NCBI GenBank assembly: GCA_965249895.1
Contig: CBDFNC010000002.1
Span: 496,001-560,000 of the forward strand
DNA: 64,000 nt
Direction of reading: 5' to 3'
Source of the DNA: CBDFNC01 sp965249895
GTDB taxonomy: Bacteria > Pseudomonadota > Gammaproteobacteria > Enterobacterales > CBDFNC01
Positions 18,388 to 27,386 of this stretch are shown here, one piece after another. The notes under the pieces were generated by a model. The model saw only the letters and a list, made by a program, of their open reading frames with translations, made no database searches and had not been told where the DNA came from. The translations under genes were made by a program, and so were the position numbers. Numbering within the stretch: position 1 is the first letter of the stretch; the number at the start of each line of letters is the position of its first letter.

Positions 18388-18651
18388 ATGAGATTACGTG
18401 ATTTAAAAGGGTTTGGTCCTAAAAGCGAAGAGATATTGGCAAAAGTCGACATTCATTCTGTTGAGGGATTTATGCGGGCCGACCCATTCGAGTTATACGC
18501 GAAGCTTAAAAGCTCGGTGAAGGGCACTGGTCTTAACTCGATTTATGCGATTATCGGTGCACAAGAGGGTCTGCACTGGCAAGAAGTCGCCAGGACCCGA
18601 AAAACAGAGATATTATTGCGGCTTGACGATATGGGTTTGGCGCCTAAATGA
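18388..18651 (+). CDS. Stand-alone TfoX C-terminal domain protein
   Basis: This 87-residue protein matches only the C-terminal domain of TfoX/Sxy (competence regulator): LRDLKGFGPKSEEILAKVDI is a helix-hairpin-helix-like start, followed by a helical SIYAIIGAQEGLHWQEVA. Full TfoX is ~200 residues with an N-terminal domain that is absent here. Such single-domain proteins are common but their role is not established. Start: ATG 18388, or GTG 18382 two codons earlier. Confidence 0.8.
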   Translation: MRLRDLKGFGPKSEEILAKVDIHSVEGFMRADPFELYAKLKSSVKGTGLNSIYAIIGAQEGLHWQEVARTRKTEILLRLDDMGLAPK

Positions 18652-18713
18652 TGCTTGGCAAAAATTACTTTGTATCAATCAGCTGAAAAAGTAATTAGGT
18701 CTAGGGTAGGGTG

Positions 18714-19127
18714 ATGAAAAAGTTAACCAGAAAAGTAACGGGTTTGCTCGCCATAGGCGTGTTAACTATGTCTACTCAGGCATTTGCCAATGATGTGCAG
18801 ATCCTGGCGGCTGAACTGAATAGCCGTGGTGATAACCTTTGGTTGGTGAAGGTGACATTAAAGCATGCCGATACCGGTTGGGAGCACTATGCAGACAATT
18901 GGCGGGTAGTGGATAAGGATGGCAATATTCTGGGCGATCGGGTGCTTTTACATCCTCATGTAGATGAGCAACCTTTTACCAGAAGCTTGAGTGGTGTCAA
19001 AATACCTGATGGGATCTCGACAGTATATATAGAAGCTCATGATAAGAAACACGGCTGGACACCTAATCGGTTAACTGTAGATCTTAGTAAGCTTGTCGAT
19101 GGGCGGCTTAAGGTTGATGCTAATTAG
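18714..19127 (+). CDS. Secreted hypothetical protein
   Basis: This 137-residue protein has a clear signal peptide (KKLTRKVTGLL core, cleavage after TQAFA near residue 25). The mature part is a predicted all-beta domain with HYADNWRVVDKDGNILG and VYIEAHDKKHGW. Proteins of this shape occur in marine gammaproteobacteria as periplasmic proteins without known function. ATG 18714 follows GTG 18711; AGGGTAGGG lies directly upstream. I cannot name a family. Confidence 0.75.
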   Translation: MKKLTRKVTGLLAIGVLTMSTQAFANDVQILAAELNSRGDNLWLVKVTLKHADTGWEHYADNWRVVDKDGNILGDRVLLHPHVDEQPFTRSLSGVKIPDGISTVYIEAHDKKHGWTPNRLTVDLSKLVDGRLKVDAN

Positions 19128-19475
19128 TAGCCGTCCTGAAACGCCAAATTCAAGGCTATATTCACGACCCAGTAGGAGCGGATGCCTCTATAGGCAAAAA
19201 GGGCGAAGCCAGTGGTCGCAAGGTTCGCCGAACAAGTTCAGCTCCTACTAGCGCACTGCCCAGCTTTCCGAATATCCTGTTTCAGGGTGGGCACTAATTA
19301 GTGGCCTAAACAAACGCTAGCTTTATTGCCTGATCCAGCAAATCAGCATTCCTGAAGAGATAGAAGGTGTCGAACTGGTTCGGTGAACCAAATGACTGAG
19401 GAACCGCAGAAGGCATCCGCCTTTTCGAAGCTGGTCATCCTTATGTCTGATTGACCCCTAGTCGGCATTTCAGGA
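19128..19475. other. Intergenic region with repeats
   Basis: Contains the compact REP/BIME-like copy B (19172-19248), one inverse copy of the GTTTCAGGAYGG motif at 19132-19145 and a diverged one near 19280-19296 (GTTTCAGGGTGGGCACTA). The rest up to the hydrolase stop shows no coding signal. Confidence 0.6.
19172..19248. repeat. REP/BIME-like dispersed repeat, copy B (compact)
   Basis: 77 bp framed by GTAGGAGC (19172-19179) and its inverse GCTCCTAC (19241-19248), with GATGCCTCTATAGGCA, GGGCGAAGCC and GGTTCGCCGAAC between. It is the minimal version of the element and shows most clearly that it is a pair of inverted REP-like units. Confidence 0.85.
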
Positions 19476-20258
19476 TTAATGCCAGTAAAGATTATATTGT
19501 GTCTCCCAGTGTTTTATGGCCTTCATTACCGCTAACGCCAGTGCTTGAGGTTGATCCAATCCGATATCATGACCCGCCCCGGTCACTTGTTCTTGTCCGG
19601 CCCGATAAAACGTAGCGAGCTTTTGACTACAGCTCGGGTTAACTAGTTTATCTTTGTCCGAAAAAAGCACCATCAGTTTACCTTGTTCAACACTGTCAGG
19701 ACCTTTATATCTGGAAGCTGCTATTACTTGTCTCACGGCGTTATCCATCCGGGTTTTCCTGGTTTGACGAAATTGGCTCCAAAGAGTGAGCAGCTCAGCA
19801 TCGTACTGTCCGGTGAGTGAGGTAAGGCTGAGGACCACGGCTTCCAGGTAACTCTGCTGTTTAGGGCTCCTGGCTCGCAGCATCGCTTTCATTAAATAAA
19901 GTGGGCTAAACCTGTGGTAGAAAGGTGATAAACGGTTAACGCTCGAATTGATGGTTATAATTCCGCTGATGGTATCGGGCTGCTGCGCCAATAGTTCCAG
20001 CGCTATCATGCCACCTAAGGAAAGCCCTACTAAGGCGGGTTGTACTATTTCCTGTTGCTTCAGTTGAGCATGGATATTATCTGCGTATTCCCAGATGTTT
20101 ATTGGACTTGTTAAGTGGCTTTGGGAGCCGTTACCTAAGGTGTCGAGAAAATAGATCGGGTGACCGTTTGCAACTTGTTGTAACGCATTCGGAAAGCCAG
20201 ACCAGTGCCTTTGGTCCCGCATAAGACCTCTGATTAGTACTATGGGTATCTTGCTCAT
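19476..20258 (-). CDS. Alpha/beta-hydrolase family protein
   Basis: This 260-residue alpha/beta hydrolase has a nucleophile elbow GLSLGG (~97-102), acid residue in LFSDKDKLV (~200-208) and catalytic His in GAGHDIG near residue 235. The oxyanion region is LIRGLMRDQRHW. It overlaps the upstream peptidase-like gene by 4 bases, so the pair is translationally coupled and probably acts on one pathway; the substrate cannot be inferred. Confidence 0.85.
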   Translation of the reverse strand: MSKIPIVLIRGLMRDQRHWSGFPNALQQVANGHPIYFLDTLGNGSQSHLTSPINIWEYADNIHAQLKQQEIVQPALVGLSLGGMIALELLAQQPDTISGIITINSSVNRLSPFYHRFSPLYLMKAMLRARSPKQQSYLEAVVLSLTSLTGQYDAELLTLWSQFRQTRKTRMDNAVRQVIAASRYKGPDSVEQGKLMVLFSDKDKLVNPSCSQKLATFYRAGQEQVTGAGHDIGLDQPQALALAVMKAIKHWETQYNLYWH

Positions 20259-21262
20259 GTTTTCTTAGGATACCAAAGCCGGGTCGCCGCATCCTTTAGC
20301 AGGGATTTTGTACTGCCATGGGGCAGCCAGTTTTCACTGGAGTAGGCGTATTGGATCAGAAATTCCATCAAAACAGTATGACGCCTGAGGATACGATGTC
20401 GCCTGTGTTTTTTTTGCGGGTTAAACAAGCCAGAAAAGCTCAATAGTTGCCGTGGATTTTTTTTAACCCACAGCCAAGAGCCCATTTCCAGGGTCAGCGG
20501 AAGAAACAAGTGCTTGCCATTTTGTATAGCCAGGTAATCCCAGATATCACCGTGGGTAGTGTAAAAGTGGCATTGAGGGGCAATACGGTATTGAGCGTGG
20601 TATGGATAGGAATGCTCGAACAGCGTCATTAGCCGATAGATGTGGGCAATATTCTCAAACGGGGTTTGTTTTCCTGCATAGGGAAACCAGACGTGGTCTT
20701 GCAGACCAAACCCGGAGTGAGCATCCAGGCTGATGGTAAAACTGGATTTTTTAGCCAGTGAATTGACAAAATCGCACAATACCTGGGTTTCTAGCTCCTG
20801 ACCATTTGTTCCCCGGTACCAGGGAAGCAAGGAGCTGATGCGATGGCCTCCAACCAGAGGAGTGGTCCTGCACTGGGCGTCCAAGCCAGAATTTCGCATC
20901 AGATCTATGCCATTGCCATTAGCCCGGCGATTTAAGTGAAGCCCCACGGGATTAACAACAGGAACAAAGGCAACCCTGACTTTATCGAACAATTGTTGGA
21001 AGTGACTATCCCATTCCAGTCGTTCCAGTAAAGAGCTGAGAAAGGCAAGCACGACCTGACAACCGATTCTTTCGACCCCATGCACACCCCCGACAAATAT
21101 TACCGTAGGGGCAGGTTTATTCAGGGTACCGAGTTCGATGCCGTATAGCGGGAACAGGTGCCGTTTGTAAGGTACTTCCGCAAGTACCGAGCTTCTCAGC
21201 TTATCTTTATGTTTTTTGATAAGCAGCTCAAGCTCGGCCATTTCATTGATCTGCTCAGGCAT
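20255..21262 (-). CDS. M14-like zinc carboxypeptidase / amidase family protein
   Basis: This ~335-residue protein has the zinc-binding pattern of the M14/succinylglutamate-desuccinylase clan: GGVHGVERIG (H-x-x-E, residues ~58-66), VNPVGLHLNRRANGNGIDLMRN and ISLDAHSG (second His). A C-terminal TLEMGSW supplies the likely catalytic Glu. It could hydrolyse a terminal amide or peptide bond. It is first in a two-gene coupled operon with the alpha/beta hydrolase. Start ATG 21262; a TTG two codons earlier is possible. Confidence 0.75.
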   Translation of the reverse strand: MPEQINEMAELELLIKKHKDKLRSSVLAEVPYKRHLFPLYGIELGTLNKPAPTVIFVGGVHGVERIGCQVVLAFLSSLLERLEWDSHFQQLFDKVRVAFVPVVNPVGLHLNRRANGNGIDLMRNSGLDAQCRTTPLVGGHRISSLLPWYRGTNGQELETQVLCDFVNSLAKKSSFTISLDAHSGFGLQDHVWFPYAGKQTPFENIAHIYRLMTLFEHSYPYHAQYRIAPQCHFYTTHGDIWDYLAIQNGKHLFLPLTLEMGSWLWVKKNPRQLLSFSGLFNPQKKHRRHRILRRHTVLMEFLIQYAYSSENWLPHGSTKSLLKDAATRLWYPKKT

Positions 21263-21631
21263 ACCCAAAGCTTACATTAAGGGGCAGAAACTAAACTTTA
21301 GCGTTAAGTTAAGACAGTTGGATGAAATTTTGATTTAACGGGTAAAACGTCAGCGGCAATGGACTGGTCCTCAATTAAGGTAACCATAAAGGTGTTAATG
21401 GCAGGAAGACTGGAATGCACTGGCTATTTGGTCTTTTATTCTTACTCTATTGCGAGAAGCCACTAAAGTCTGAGCAAATTTACACGTTTCGGTGCCAAAT
21501 ATAGTCATTCCGTCATTTACAAAGCCTTACATAGTAGCAAGTTGGATTCCAGATAACCTGATGGGCTCTTCTCCGATTACATGAGGTTAGATTCTAGAGA
21601 TATGGCGAAAGGCTGGAGCTAAAAAACTCTG

Positions 21632-21813
21632 GGTCAGGTCAAACTTGGGTAACAGATCTATCGGGTTTGTAGGAGCTGAACCCATCTCAGGGATGAGATG
21701 TAAAGCGCATGGATGCACGTTCGGCGAACCCGGTGAGCACGGGCTTCGCAGATTGCGTCTACTCCTGAGACCGGCACAATTGTTACCTTGATACTCGTTA
21801 TTTGATCGGTTCC
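21632..21813 (-). repeat. REP/BIME-like dispersed repeat, copy C
   Basis: Same order of blocks as copy A: GGTAACAG, GTAGGAGC, CATCTCAGGGATGAGATG hairpin, GTTCGGCGAACC, then CAATTGTTACC and a GATCGGTTCC tail. The middle section differs from copy A, so it is not a recent duplicate. Confidence 0.85.
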
Positions 21814-21917
21814 AAAATTACTTACCTTTAACCTTGGTTGGTTATGAATGATAAATGGTAGCTAAGAATACTGTTATAGAGAAAATCACTATCGATCGGT
21901 TAAATATTACACCAGAG

Positions 21918-21974
21918 TCACAATCGTAATAAGAATCTTTACCATATAATCACAATCGCTATACGAATCTTTAC
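21918..21974. promoter_or_regulatory. Pair of 25-bp direct repeats upstream of doxX-like gene
   Basis: TCACAATCGTAATAAGAATC (21918 onward) and TCACAATCGCTATACGAATC (21950 onward) both continue with TTTAC. The spacing is 32 bp, about three helical turns. They lie about 200 bp before the DoxX gene. They look like tandem regulator sites; the regulator is unknown. Confidence 0.4.
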
Positions 21975-22170
21975 TGTGTTTTTAGTAAAATACGATTAAG
22001 CCCAGTCAGTGTAGGTTCTTTACAGGCTACTTCTGTAATGATTTAATAATCATTAGTGGGGGTTGTATCGCTCTTCTTGTTTGGAAGGGCTTTGGTTTAG
22101 CATACCTACGGAACATTATATTGACCTCTACTAGGCGTCACAACAATTCACATCAAACTAGGAAAAAGAA

Positions 22171-22566
22171 ATGGATAAAATATTAGATGCTTGGAAACCC
22201 CGTGTTCTTAGTATCATGCGAATAGTCACTGCTTTCCTATTCATGCAGCATGGTGGACAAAAAATATTCGGATATCCAGCTGCTCAGCGCTATGAATTCG
22301 ATCTATTTTCCATGTCTGGGATTGCAGGTTCATTAGAATTAGTCGGTGGTTTTTTAATTTTAATCGGCCTATTTACACGAACAACGTCATTTTTACTTTC
22401 AGGACTGATGGCGTTCGCTTATTTTATGGTTCATGCCCCAAAAGAATTTTGGCCAATAATTAACGGCGGTGAATTAGCTGCAATGTTCTCTTTTGTCTTC
22501 TTATATCTCGCTGTAGCTGGTAGTGGTGTATGGAGTATTGACCATATCCGTTCACGTCAGAAATAG
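22171..22566 (+). CDS. DoxX-family membrane protein
   Basis: This 131-residue protein has four predicted transmembrane helices and the DoxX start RIVTAFLFMQHGGQKIFG, followed by GIAGSLELVGGFLILIGLFTR, both characteristic. DoxX proteins are small inner-membrane proteins often linked to redox or stress protection. AGGAAAAAGAA directly precedes the ATG. Single gene with its own upstream region. Confidence 0.9.
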   Translation: MDKILDAWKPRVLSIMRIVTAFLFMQHGGQKIFGYPAAQRYEFDLFSMSGIAGSLELVGGFLILIGLFTRTTSFLLSGLMAFAYFMVHAPKEFWPIINGGELAAMFSFVFLYLAVAGSGVWSIDHIRSRQK

Positions 22567-22793
22567 TTGTATAATGGCTAAGTCTTAGGTTGCGCGAAGT
22601 AGCGCTCTAAGTTTACTCGGTTGGCGGGTAAATGGGGTGATTCCTAATTGGCTTGGAAATCAAGCGATAAAATTTCTTGAGCATGTTAAATGACGACTCG
22701 CACATATAAGGGCCAATCTTGGGCGAAATGGGTGACGAGCGTTCACCCGTTAAAATTTATTTAGCTAACTCGAAAGCTTTTTGTAATTGAACA

Positions 22794-23603
22794 TTATTTG
22801 ATTCGATTTTTTCTACGCCAAGCGGCTGGTGTCATTCCGTACGCTTTTTTAAATTGTCTGATGAAATGAGTTACATCATTCCAACCAACCTGCGCGGCAA
22901 TGTTATCTACCTTTTCATCTGTGTGAAGCAACTTGGAGCAAGCCACAGTGACTCGGTTGCGGGTAATCCATTCGCCCACCGAATATCCTGTCCCTTTTTT
23001 AATGCTGGTGGCAAGGTAGGCAGGGCTTAAGTGAACCGCTTCTGCCACGTCTCTTAAAGATATTGGGCTTAAACTGTGTTTTTGAATAAACTCTAGTGCT
23101 TTAGAAATAGTGGATGAGTTTCCAGCCAGCGATGGCTGCGCCAAGCTGGTCGCATTCTTCACTTCGTATAAAATTAGCGTTAATAGGCTTTTTACAACAT
23201 CAATCGAATCAGGCCCAGAGCGATCATTGACATTTCTTATCTCTTTCATAAGCATGATAAAATACTCTCGACGCTCTTCAGGTAAGTTAAATACAGGTGG
23301 CGTACCTAACCTGACTTGCCGAAAAGGCGCCATTAGAGAATGGCTTTCATCTAAATTGACACAGCTAGTACAAAAGCCTAACCACCAGATACCAATATTT
23401 TTCCCTTCTAGCTGGCTATGCGGCACACCTGCTGGCACTAGAGTTAACATGCCAGGCCTAATATTAATTTCTTCTCCGTGATCGACTCTTAAACAGCCAC
23501 TTTCCAATAACGTGATGACGTGTTCGGTATGACTCGCATGATGATTGGCAGCAATATTATCGATGAACCTATAACCAGCGTTAACTGTATGTGTGGGTTT
23601 CAT
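22794..23603 (-). CDS. AraC-family transcriptional regulator
   Basis: This 269-residue protein has an N-terminal cupin-like ligand domain (VDHGEEINIRPGMLTLVPAG) and a C-terminal pair of helix-turn-helix motifs (ISLRDVAEAVHLSPAYLATS; VDNIAAQVGWNDVTHFIRQF followed by KKAYGMTPAAWR). It is divergent from a methyltransferase gene 154 bases away, its most likely target. Start chosen at ATG 23603; a TTG at 23624 would add seven residues. Confidence 0.9.
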   Translation of the reverse strand: MKPTHTVNAGYRFIDNIAANHHASHTEHVITLLESGCLRVDHGEEINIRPGMLTLVPAGVPHSQLEGKNIGIWWLGFCTSCVNLDESHSLMAPFRQVRLGTPPVFNLPEERREYFIMLMKEIRNVNDRSGPDSIDVVKSLLTLILYEVKNATSLAQPSLAGNSSTISKALEFIQKHSLSPISLRDVAEAVHLSPAYLATSIKKGTGYSVGEWITRNRVTVACSKLLHTDEKVDNIAAQVGWNDVTHFIRQFKKAYGMTPAAWRRKNRIK

Positions 23604-23757
23604 ATTCGTCTGTATTTTATTCAAAATATAACAATAAGCCGATTTATCGAAAACCTAGACTCTACCGTGCTTTATCTACAGGTGTCATTATTTAAAAACT
23701 AAAACAAAACACCGAAATACCATTTCCGGTACATTCAATCATTCAAAGGCCTAAATA

Positions 23758-24459
23758 ATGAATAACCAAGAGTCTTCTATTGTATTTGATCAACAACGCG
23801 CGTCTTCGTATGACACACAATTTAAGAAGCTAGATCCAATAAAAGAAGCGCTTCATTTGCTTATCCGCATGGTGTTTGCTGATCTGCCAGCCAGCGCTCG
23901 GATCCTTTGCGTCGGTGCCGGTACTGGAGCGGAATTAATTTATCTTGCTCAAGCATTTCCTCACTTTCATTTTACCGCCGTAGAGCCGGCCAAACCTATG
24001 CTGGACATATGTCGCCAACGAGCTGAAGAATCCGGGGTCGCCTCTCGTTGTACTTTCCATCTAGGTTACCTAGATTCGCTGCCCAAATCTGATTCATTTG
24101 ATGCGGCAACTTGCCTGTTGGTTTCTCATTTTTTTATGAAATCAGAAAAGAGAATTGATTTTCTCAATCAAATTGCTGAAAAAATAAGCCCAAGAGGATA
24201 TTTGGTAAGCGCCGATCTAGCTTCGAATGTGACACCCTCGACCGGAACAGATCAGTTTAAACTTTGGCTTCGGGCCATGGCGTATACAGAAATACCAGCA
24301 GAGGAAATAGAAAAGATGCGGGTTTCACTTGGTCGTGATGTGGCAGTACTTTCCCCGCAACAAGTTCAGTCACTCATTGAATCGAGCGGCTTTGAGACGC
24401 CAATATTGTTTTTCCAATCTATTCTCATTCACGCCTGGTACTCCAGACGAGTTTGTTAA
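23758..24459 (+). CDS. Class I SAM-dependent methyltransferase
   Basis: This 233-residue protein has a Rossmann-type SAM-binding motif I ILCVGAGTGAELIYLA (~60-75), acidic residue of motif II in TAVEPAKPML, and motif IV-like region FDAATCLLVSHF. The substrate cannot be inferred. It is divergent from an AraC regulator. A short GTTTCAGGACGG repeat follows the stop within six bases. Confidence 0.85.
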   Translation: MNNQESSIVFDQQRASSYDTQFKKLDPIKEALHLLIRMVFADLPASARILCVGAGTGAELIYLAQAFPHFHFTAVEPAKPMLDICRQRAEESGVASRCTFHLGYLDSLPKSDSFDAATCLLVSHFFMKSEKRIDFLNQIAEKISPRGYLVSADLASNVTPSTGTDQFKLWLRAMAYTEIPAEEIEKMRVSLGRDVAVLSPQQVQSLIESSGFETPILFFQSILIHAWYSRRVC

Positions 24460-24464
24460 CATAT

Positions 24465-24491
24465 AATGACAAGATAGCGTTTCAGGACGGG
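24465..24491 (+). repeat. Short dispersed GTTTCAGGACGG motif
   Basis: Reads AATGACAAGATAGC then GTTTCAGGACGGG, six bases after the methyltransferase stop. It is identical over 23 of 24 bases to the inverse sequence at 58589-58614, also just after a stop codon. Confidence 0.7.
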
Positions 24492-24517
24492 CAATAGCTA
24501 AGCTCACCAAATTGTAC

Positions 24518-24540
24518 AAAAAGAGCTCTTTAAAAGAGCC
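24518..24540 (-). terminator. Rho-independent terminator of the EamA gene
   Basis: On the minus strand GGCTCTTTTAAAGAGC forms a 6-7 bp hairpin followed by TCTTTTT. It lies 60-80 bases beyond the stop of the EamA transporter gene. Confidence 0.6.
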
Positions 24541-24597
24541 ATCTCTGAAAATTAATTCGAAACCAAGTGCAAACCGCGATTAAGCATGCGTAATAAG

Positions 24598-25503
24598 CTA
24601 TTTTTCTTTGGCTGTTTTAAGCCTTGCTGTTTTTTGCCCTGTATCCGCTTTTTTCCTTAGTATTGCGAGGTTAGCCAAAATAATAAGCGCCATTCCAGCC
24701 CATTGGAGGTTGGTTAAGGCTAAATCAAAGTAGAGCATATCAACCAAAACAGTGGTGATAGGGTAGAGGAAAGACAAGATAGCCAGTCTGTCCACCGCAA
24801 GATGGGCAAATGCGAAGTAAAGCAGTATATATTGGCCAAACGAGTTAATCCCGCCAAGCAGGCCCACAAAGCGCCAATCCACCTGACTCCAGTCAACACC
24901 CTGAATGAACAACCAGGCTCCTAAGGGGATCAAACAAAAACTGAGTTGTGTGGCAGCCATAGCTGAGGCGGGTACACCTTTAACCTTACGAGTAAGCATG
25001 GTTGTGATGGCATAAAAAATTGCCGCGCCAAGCGCAAATAGCATACCCAACCAGATATCTGTATTGACGCTGCTGGCCTTGACTTCTGCAACCAAATAGA
25101 CTCCGGCAAAGGCAATCAGCATCCAGCCCCAGGTTGATTTTTTGGCTTTCTCTTTTAGTAATACTGCGGAAAGAACTAGCAGAAAAAAAGGCTGCAAATT
25201 GTAGATCAAGGTGGCGATTGAAATCGGTATATGGCGGAAGGCGTTAAACAGTAATATCCAATTGATCACCAGGGCAATGCCAGCCATTATGATCCAGCCG
25301 ATATTATTTAGGGTAATGTGAGTCTTGATCCCTTTCAGGTGACAATAGGCCCACAAACCTACACCGCCAATCAGGCAACGGAAAAAGGTAATGGAGACTT
25401 CGTCCATTTGTGACTCGGTGACAAACAGGCCGATAAAGCCCGACATTATCATGGCGGCCATCATTGCCAGGGATGCCTGGCTTTGCTGTTGTGTGGCGGA
25501 CAT
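24598..25503 (-). CDS. EamA/DMT-family transporter
   Basis: This 301-residue protein has ten predicted transmembrane helices in two EamA repeats (for example FFRCLIGGVGLWAYC, LIYNLQPFFLLVLSAVLL, then FAHLAVDRLAILSFLYPIT). These inner-membrane proteins export amino acids or other metabolites. AAGGAA precedes ATG 25503. It is divergent from a LysR-type gene (130-base gap) that probably regulates it. Confidence 0.9.
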   Translation of the reverse strand: MSATQQQSQASLAMMAAMIMSGFIGLFVTESQMDEVSITFFRCLIGGVGLWAYCHLKGIKTHITLNNIGWIIMAGIALVINWILLFNAFRHIPISIATLIYNLQPFFLLVLSAVLLKEKAKKSTWGWMLIAFAGVYLVAEVKASSVNTDIWLGMLFALGAAIFYAITTMLTRKVKGVPASAMAATQLSFCLIPLGAWLFIQGVDWSQVDWRFVGLLGGINSFGQYILLYFAFAHLAVDRLAILSFLYPITTVLVDMLYFDLALTNLQWAGMALIILANLAILRKKADTGQKTARLKTAKEK

Positions 25504-25633
25504 GTGCTATTCCTTCAGTTCCGGTAGGCGTGCGAATTGAACTAAAGCAGCGCCTTTGCTTTGGCTAATATAAAGGCTACTATCGGTAAACTGAACAGAA
25601 CATTACAGAAAGAAGGGTTCATTTAAACGAACG

Positions 25634-26557
25634 ATGAGAGAGCATGCTGATCTACTTTTTAGTTTCCAGGCCATAGCGCGCTGTGGTGGCATTACTCAAG
25701 CAAGTGCTCAATTGGGTCTGGCTAAATCCACAGTAAGCGGTCATTTAAGCCGTCTGGAAGCCTTATACGAGGTGAAGTTGGTGCAACGTAGTTCCCGCCA
25801 GTTTCAACTCACAGCAGCAGGCGAAAAGTTACACGAGCATAGTCTCGAACTGGTGCAGCTGTTGAATCGCACCCGATCCAGTTTAGCTGAGTTTTCACAG
25901 CAAATTAGCGGTAACGTACGCATCACTGCGCCTCATGCCTCAGGCAATTTGCTCTTACCGGGGTTGTTGCAATTATTCCGCCGCAAATATCCGGCTGTAA
26001 CCTTTGAACTGGTTCTCACCAATGACACCCTGGATATGCTGAAAAATAACATCGATGTTGCGTTTCGTGCGACAGCATTGGATAACTCGAACTTAATCGC
26101 CCGCCGCTTAGGCTGGGTCCGACGGATTTTAGTGGCATCGCCGGAATTTTTACGTTCGAACCCCTTGGGTAATGGGATCGCCCAGCTGGGTGATTTTCCT
26201 GCCATTGGATACAAGAATGATCAGGTCTGGCCTTTGGTGAACGCTCATGGAAACCAGCTGCAGTTGAATATCCAACCCATAGTGAGGGTTAATGGACTTG
26301 AAAGTGGCCGGCAACTGGCGATACAGGGAATAGGAGTCGCCCTGATGCCCGATTATATTGCCGCCGAGTCAATCAAGTGTAAGGAGCTGGTACATTTATT
26401 TGATGAGTGGCATGGCGTCGACACCCCGTATCATTTGGTCTACCCGAGCCGTCTGTCACCTTCCATCGCAGTAAAACATTTTATCGATTTTACGGTTGAA
26501 GCATTTGATACAGGAGCGATTTCTCATTTGTTATGTCGTGCAGCACAGGGGACTTAA
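25634..26557 (+). CDS. LysR-family transcriptional regulator
   Basis: This 307-residue protein has an N-terminal winged helix (residues ~5-64: GGITQASAQLGLAKSTVSGHLSRLE) and a substrate-binding domain starting near VRITAPHASGNLLLP. Its closest style is the CrgA-like subgroup (NLIARRLG block). Divergent from the EamA transporter, which is its probable target. Confidence 0.9.
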   Translation: MREHADLLFSFQAIARCGGITQASAQLGLAKSTVSGHLSRLEALYEVKLVQRSSRQFQLTAAGEKLHEHSLELVQLLNRTRSSLAEFSQQISGNVRITAPHASGNLLLPGLLQLFRRKYPAVTFELVLTNDTLDMLKNNIDVAFRATALDNSNLIARRLGWVRRILVASPEFLRSNPLGNGIAQLGDFPAIGYKNDQVWPLVNAHGNQLQLNIQPIVRVNGLESGRQLAIQGIGVALMPDYIAAESIKCKELVHLFDEWHGVDTPYHLVYPSRLSPSIAVKHFIDFTVEAFDTGAISHLLCRAAQGT

Positions 26558-26781
26558 CGGTATATTTTCTATTCTTTGATAGTACAGCAGTTTGCTTTGG
26601 GTACGCATAAATAGCCGAGTGATAAAGAAGGCTATTAAACCATGCTTGCTAGTGACACAGGGTCCACTTCAGCTTAAAGTACGACCAAAATTTAAAGATG
26701 ACTGTTTCTCGGTATGGATAGCACCTCTTTAAAAAATCAATAAATGTTAGCCCGTTGGTGCTGGCTCTGTTAGAGGACTCC

Positions 26782-27096
26782 ATGACTCATATTTTTCTTC
26801 ATTTCTTACTGCCAGCCATAGTTGCATTGGTTTTTTTCCGAAAAGATTGGAAAAAGGCCTACTTGCTGATGATGTTAACCATGCTGGTGGACCTGGATCA
26901 TTTGCTAGCAACGCCGATATACGATCCTGGCCGCTGTAGTGTAGGTTTTCACCCGCTTCACCAGCTTATCCCAATCACGCTTTATGCAATCGCCTGTTTT
27001 ATTCCCAAACTAAGGTATTTGGGAATAGGGTTAATTATCCACATGGCGTTGGATTCATTCGATTGCCAACTGACCAATGGGGTGTGGTTTGTATAG
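26782..27096 (+). CDS. DUF6122-family membrane protein
   Basis: This 104-residue protein matches DUF6122: FLHFLLPAIVALVFFRKDWK, then MLVDLDHLLATPIYDPGRCS and GFHPLHQLIPI. It has three hydrophobic segments and conserved D/H residues (DLDH, HPLH) that suggest a metal-binding membrane protein of the metal-dependent hydrolase-like type. ATG 26782 follows AGAGGACTCC. A REP-like repeat follows 36 bases after the stop. Confidence 0.8.
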   Translation: MTHIFLHFLLPAIVALVFFRKDWKKAYLLMMLTMLVDLDHLLATPIYDPGRCSVGFHPLHQLIPITLYAIACFIPKLRYLGIGLIIHMALDSFDCQLTNGVWFV

Positions 27097-27132
27097 TTTA
27101 ATGATATGGGATACCCGTACTTTAGAAATCTA

Positions 27133-27318
27133 GAGCCCATCAAATAACGGGAATAAGGGTAACAATTGTGGCGGTCTTTTGTAGGGCAGATGCAATTTGC
27201 GAAGCCTGTGCCTACAAGGTTCGCCGAACGCGCATCCATGCATTTAACATCTCATCCCTGAGATGGATTCGGCTCCTACCGATCCTTCGTGAGCTGTTAC
27301 CCAGGTTTGACCGGTCCC
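27133..27318 (+). repeat. REP/BIME-like dispersed repeat, copy D
   Basis: Opposite orientation to copies A and C: AGCCCATCAAATAA, GGTAACAATTGT, GGTTCGCCGAAC, ATCTCATCCCTGAGAT hairpin, GGCTCCTAC, then CTGTTACCCAGGTTTGACC. It lies between convergent genes. Confidence 0.85.
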
Positions 27319-27386
27319 AGAAATCTAGAAGCGGAGGTGGAGTAGGGTACAAGTTCGATGTGAAGTAGTTGTTACGTATAAATCGA

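Larger units (their letters stand above)
21269..22170. other. Long intergenic region with repeat C and direct repeats
   Basis: About 900 bases with no gene I can support. It contains REP/BIME-like copy C (21632-21813) and, nearer the DoxX gene, two direct repeats (21918-21974). The first 330 bases should include the promoter of the peptidase-like operon. Confidence 0.55.
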
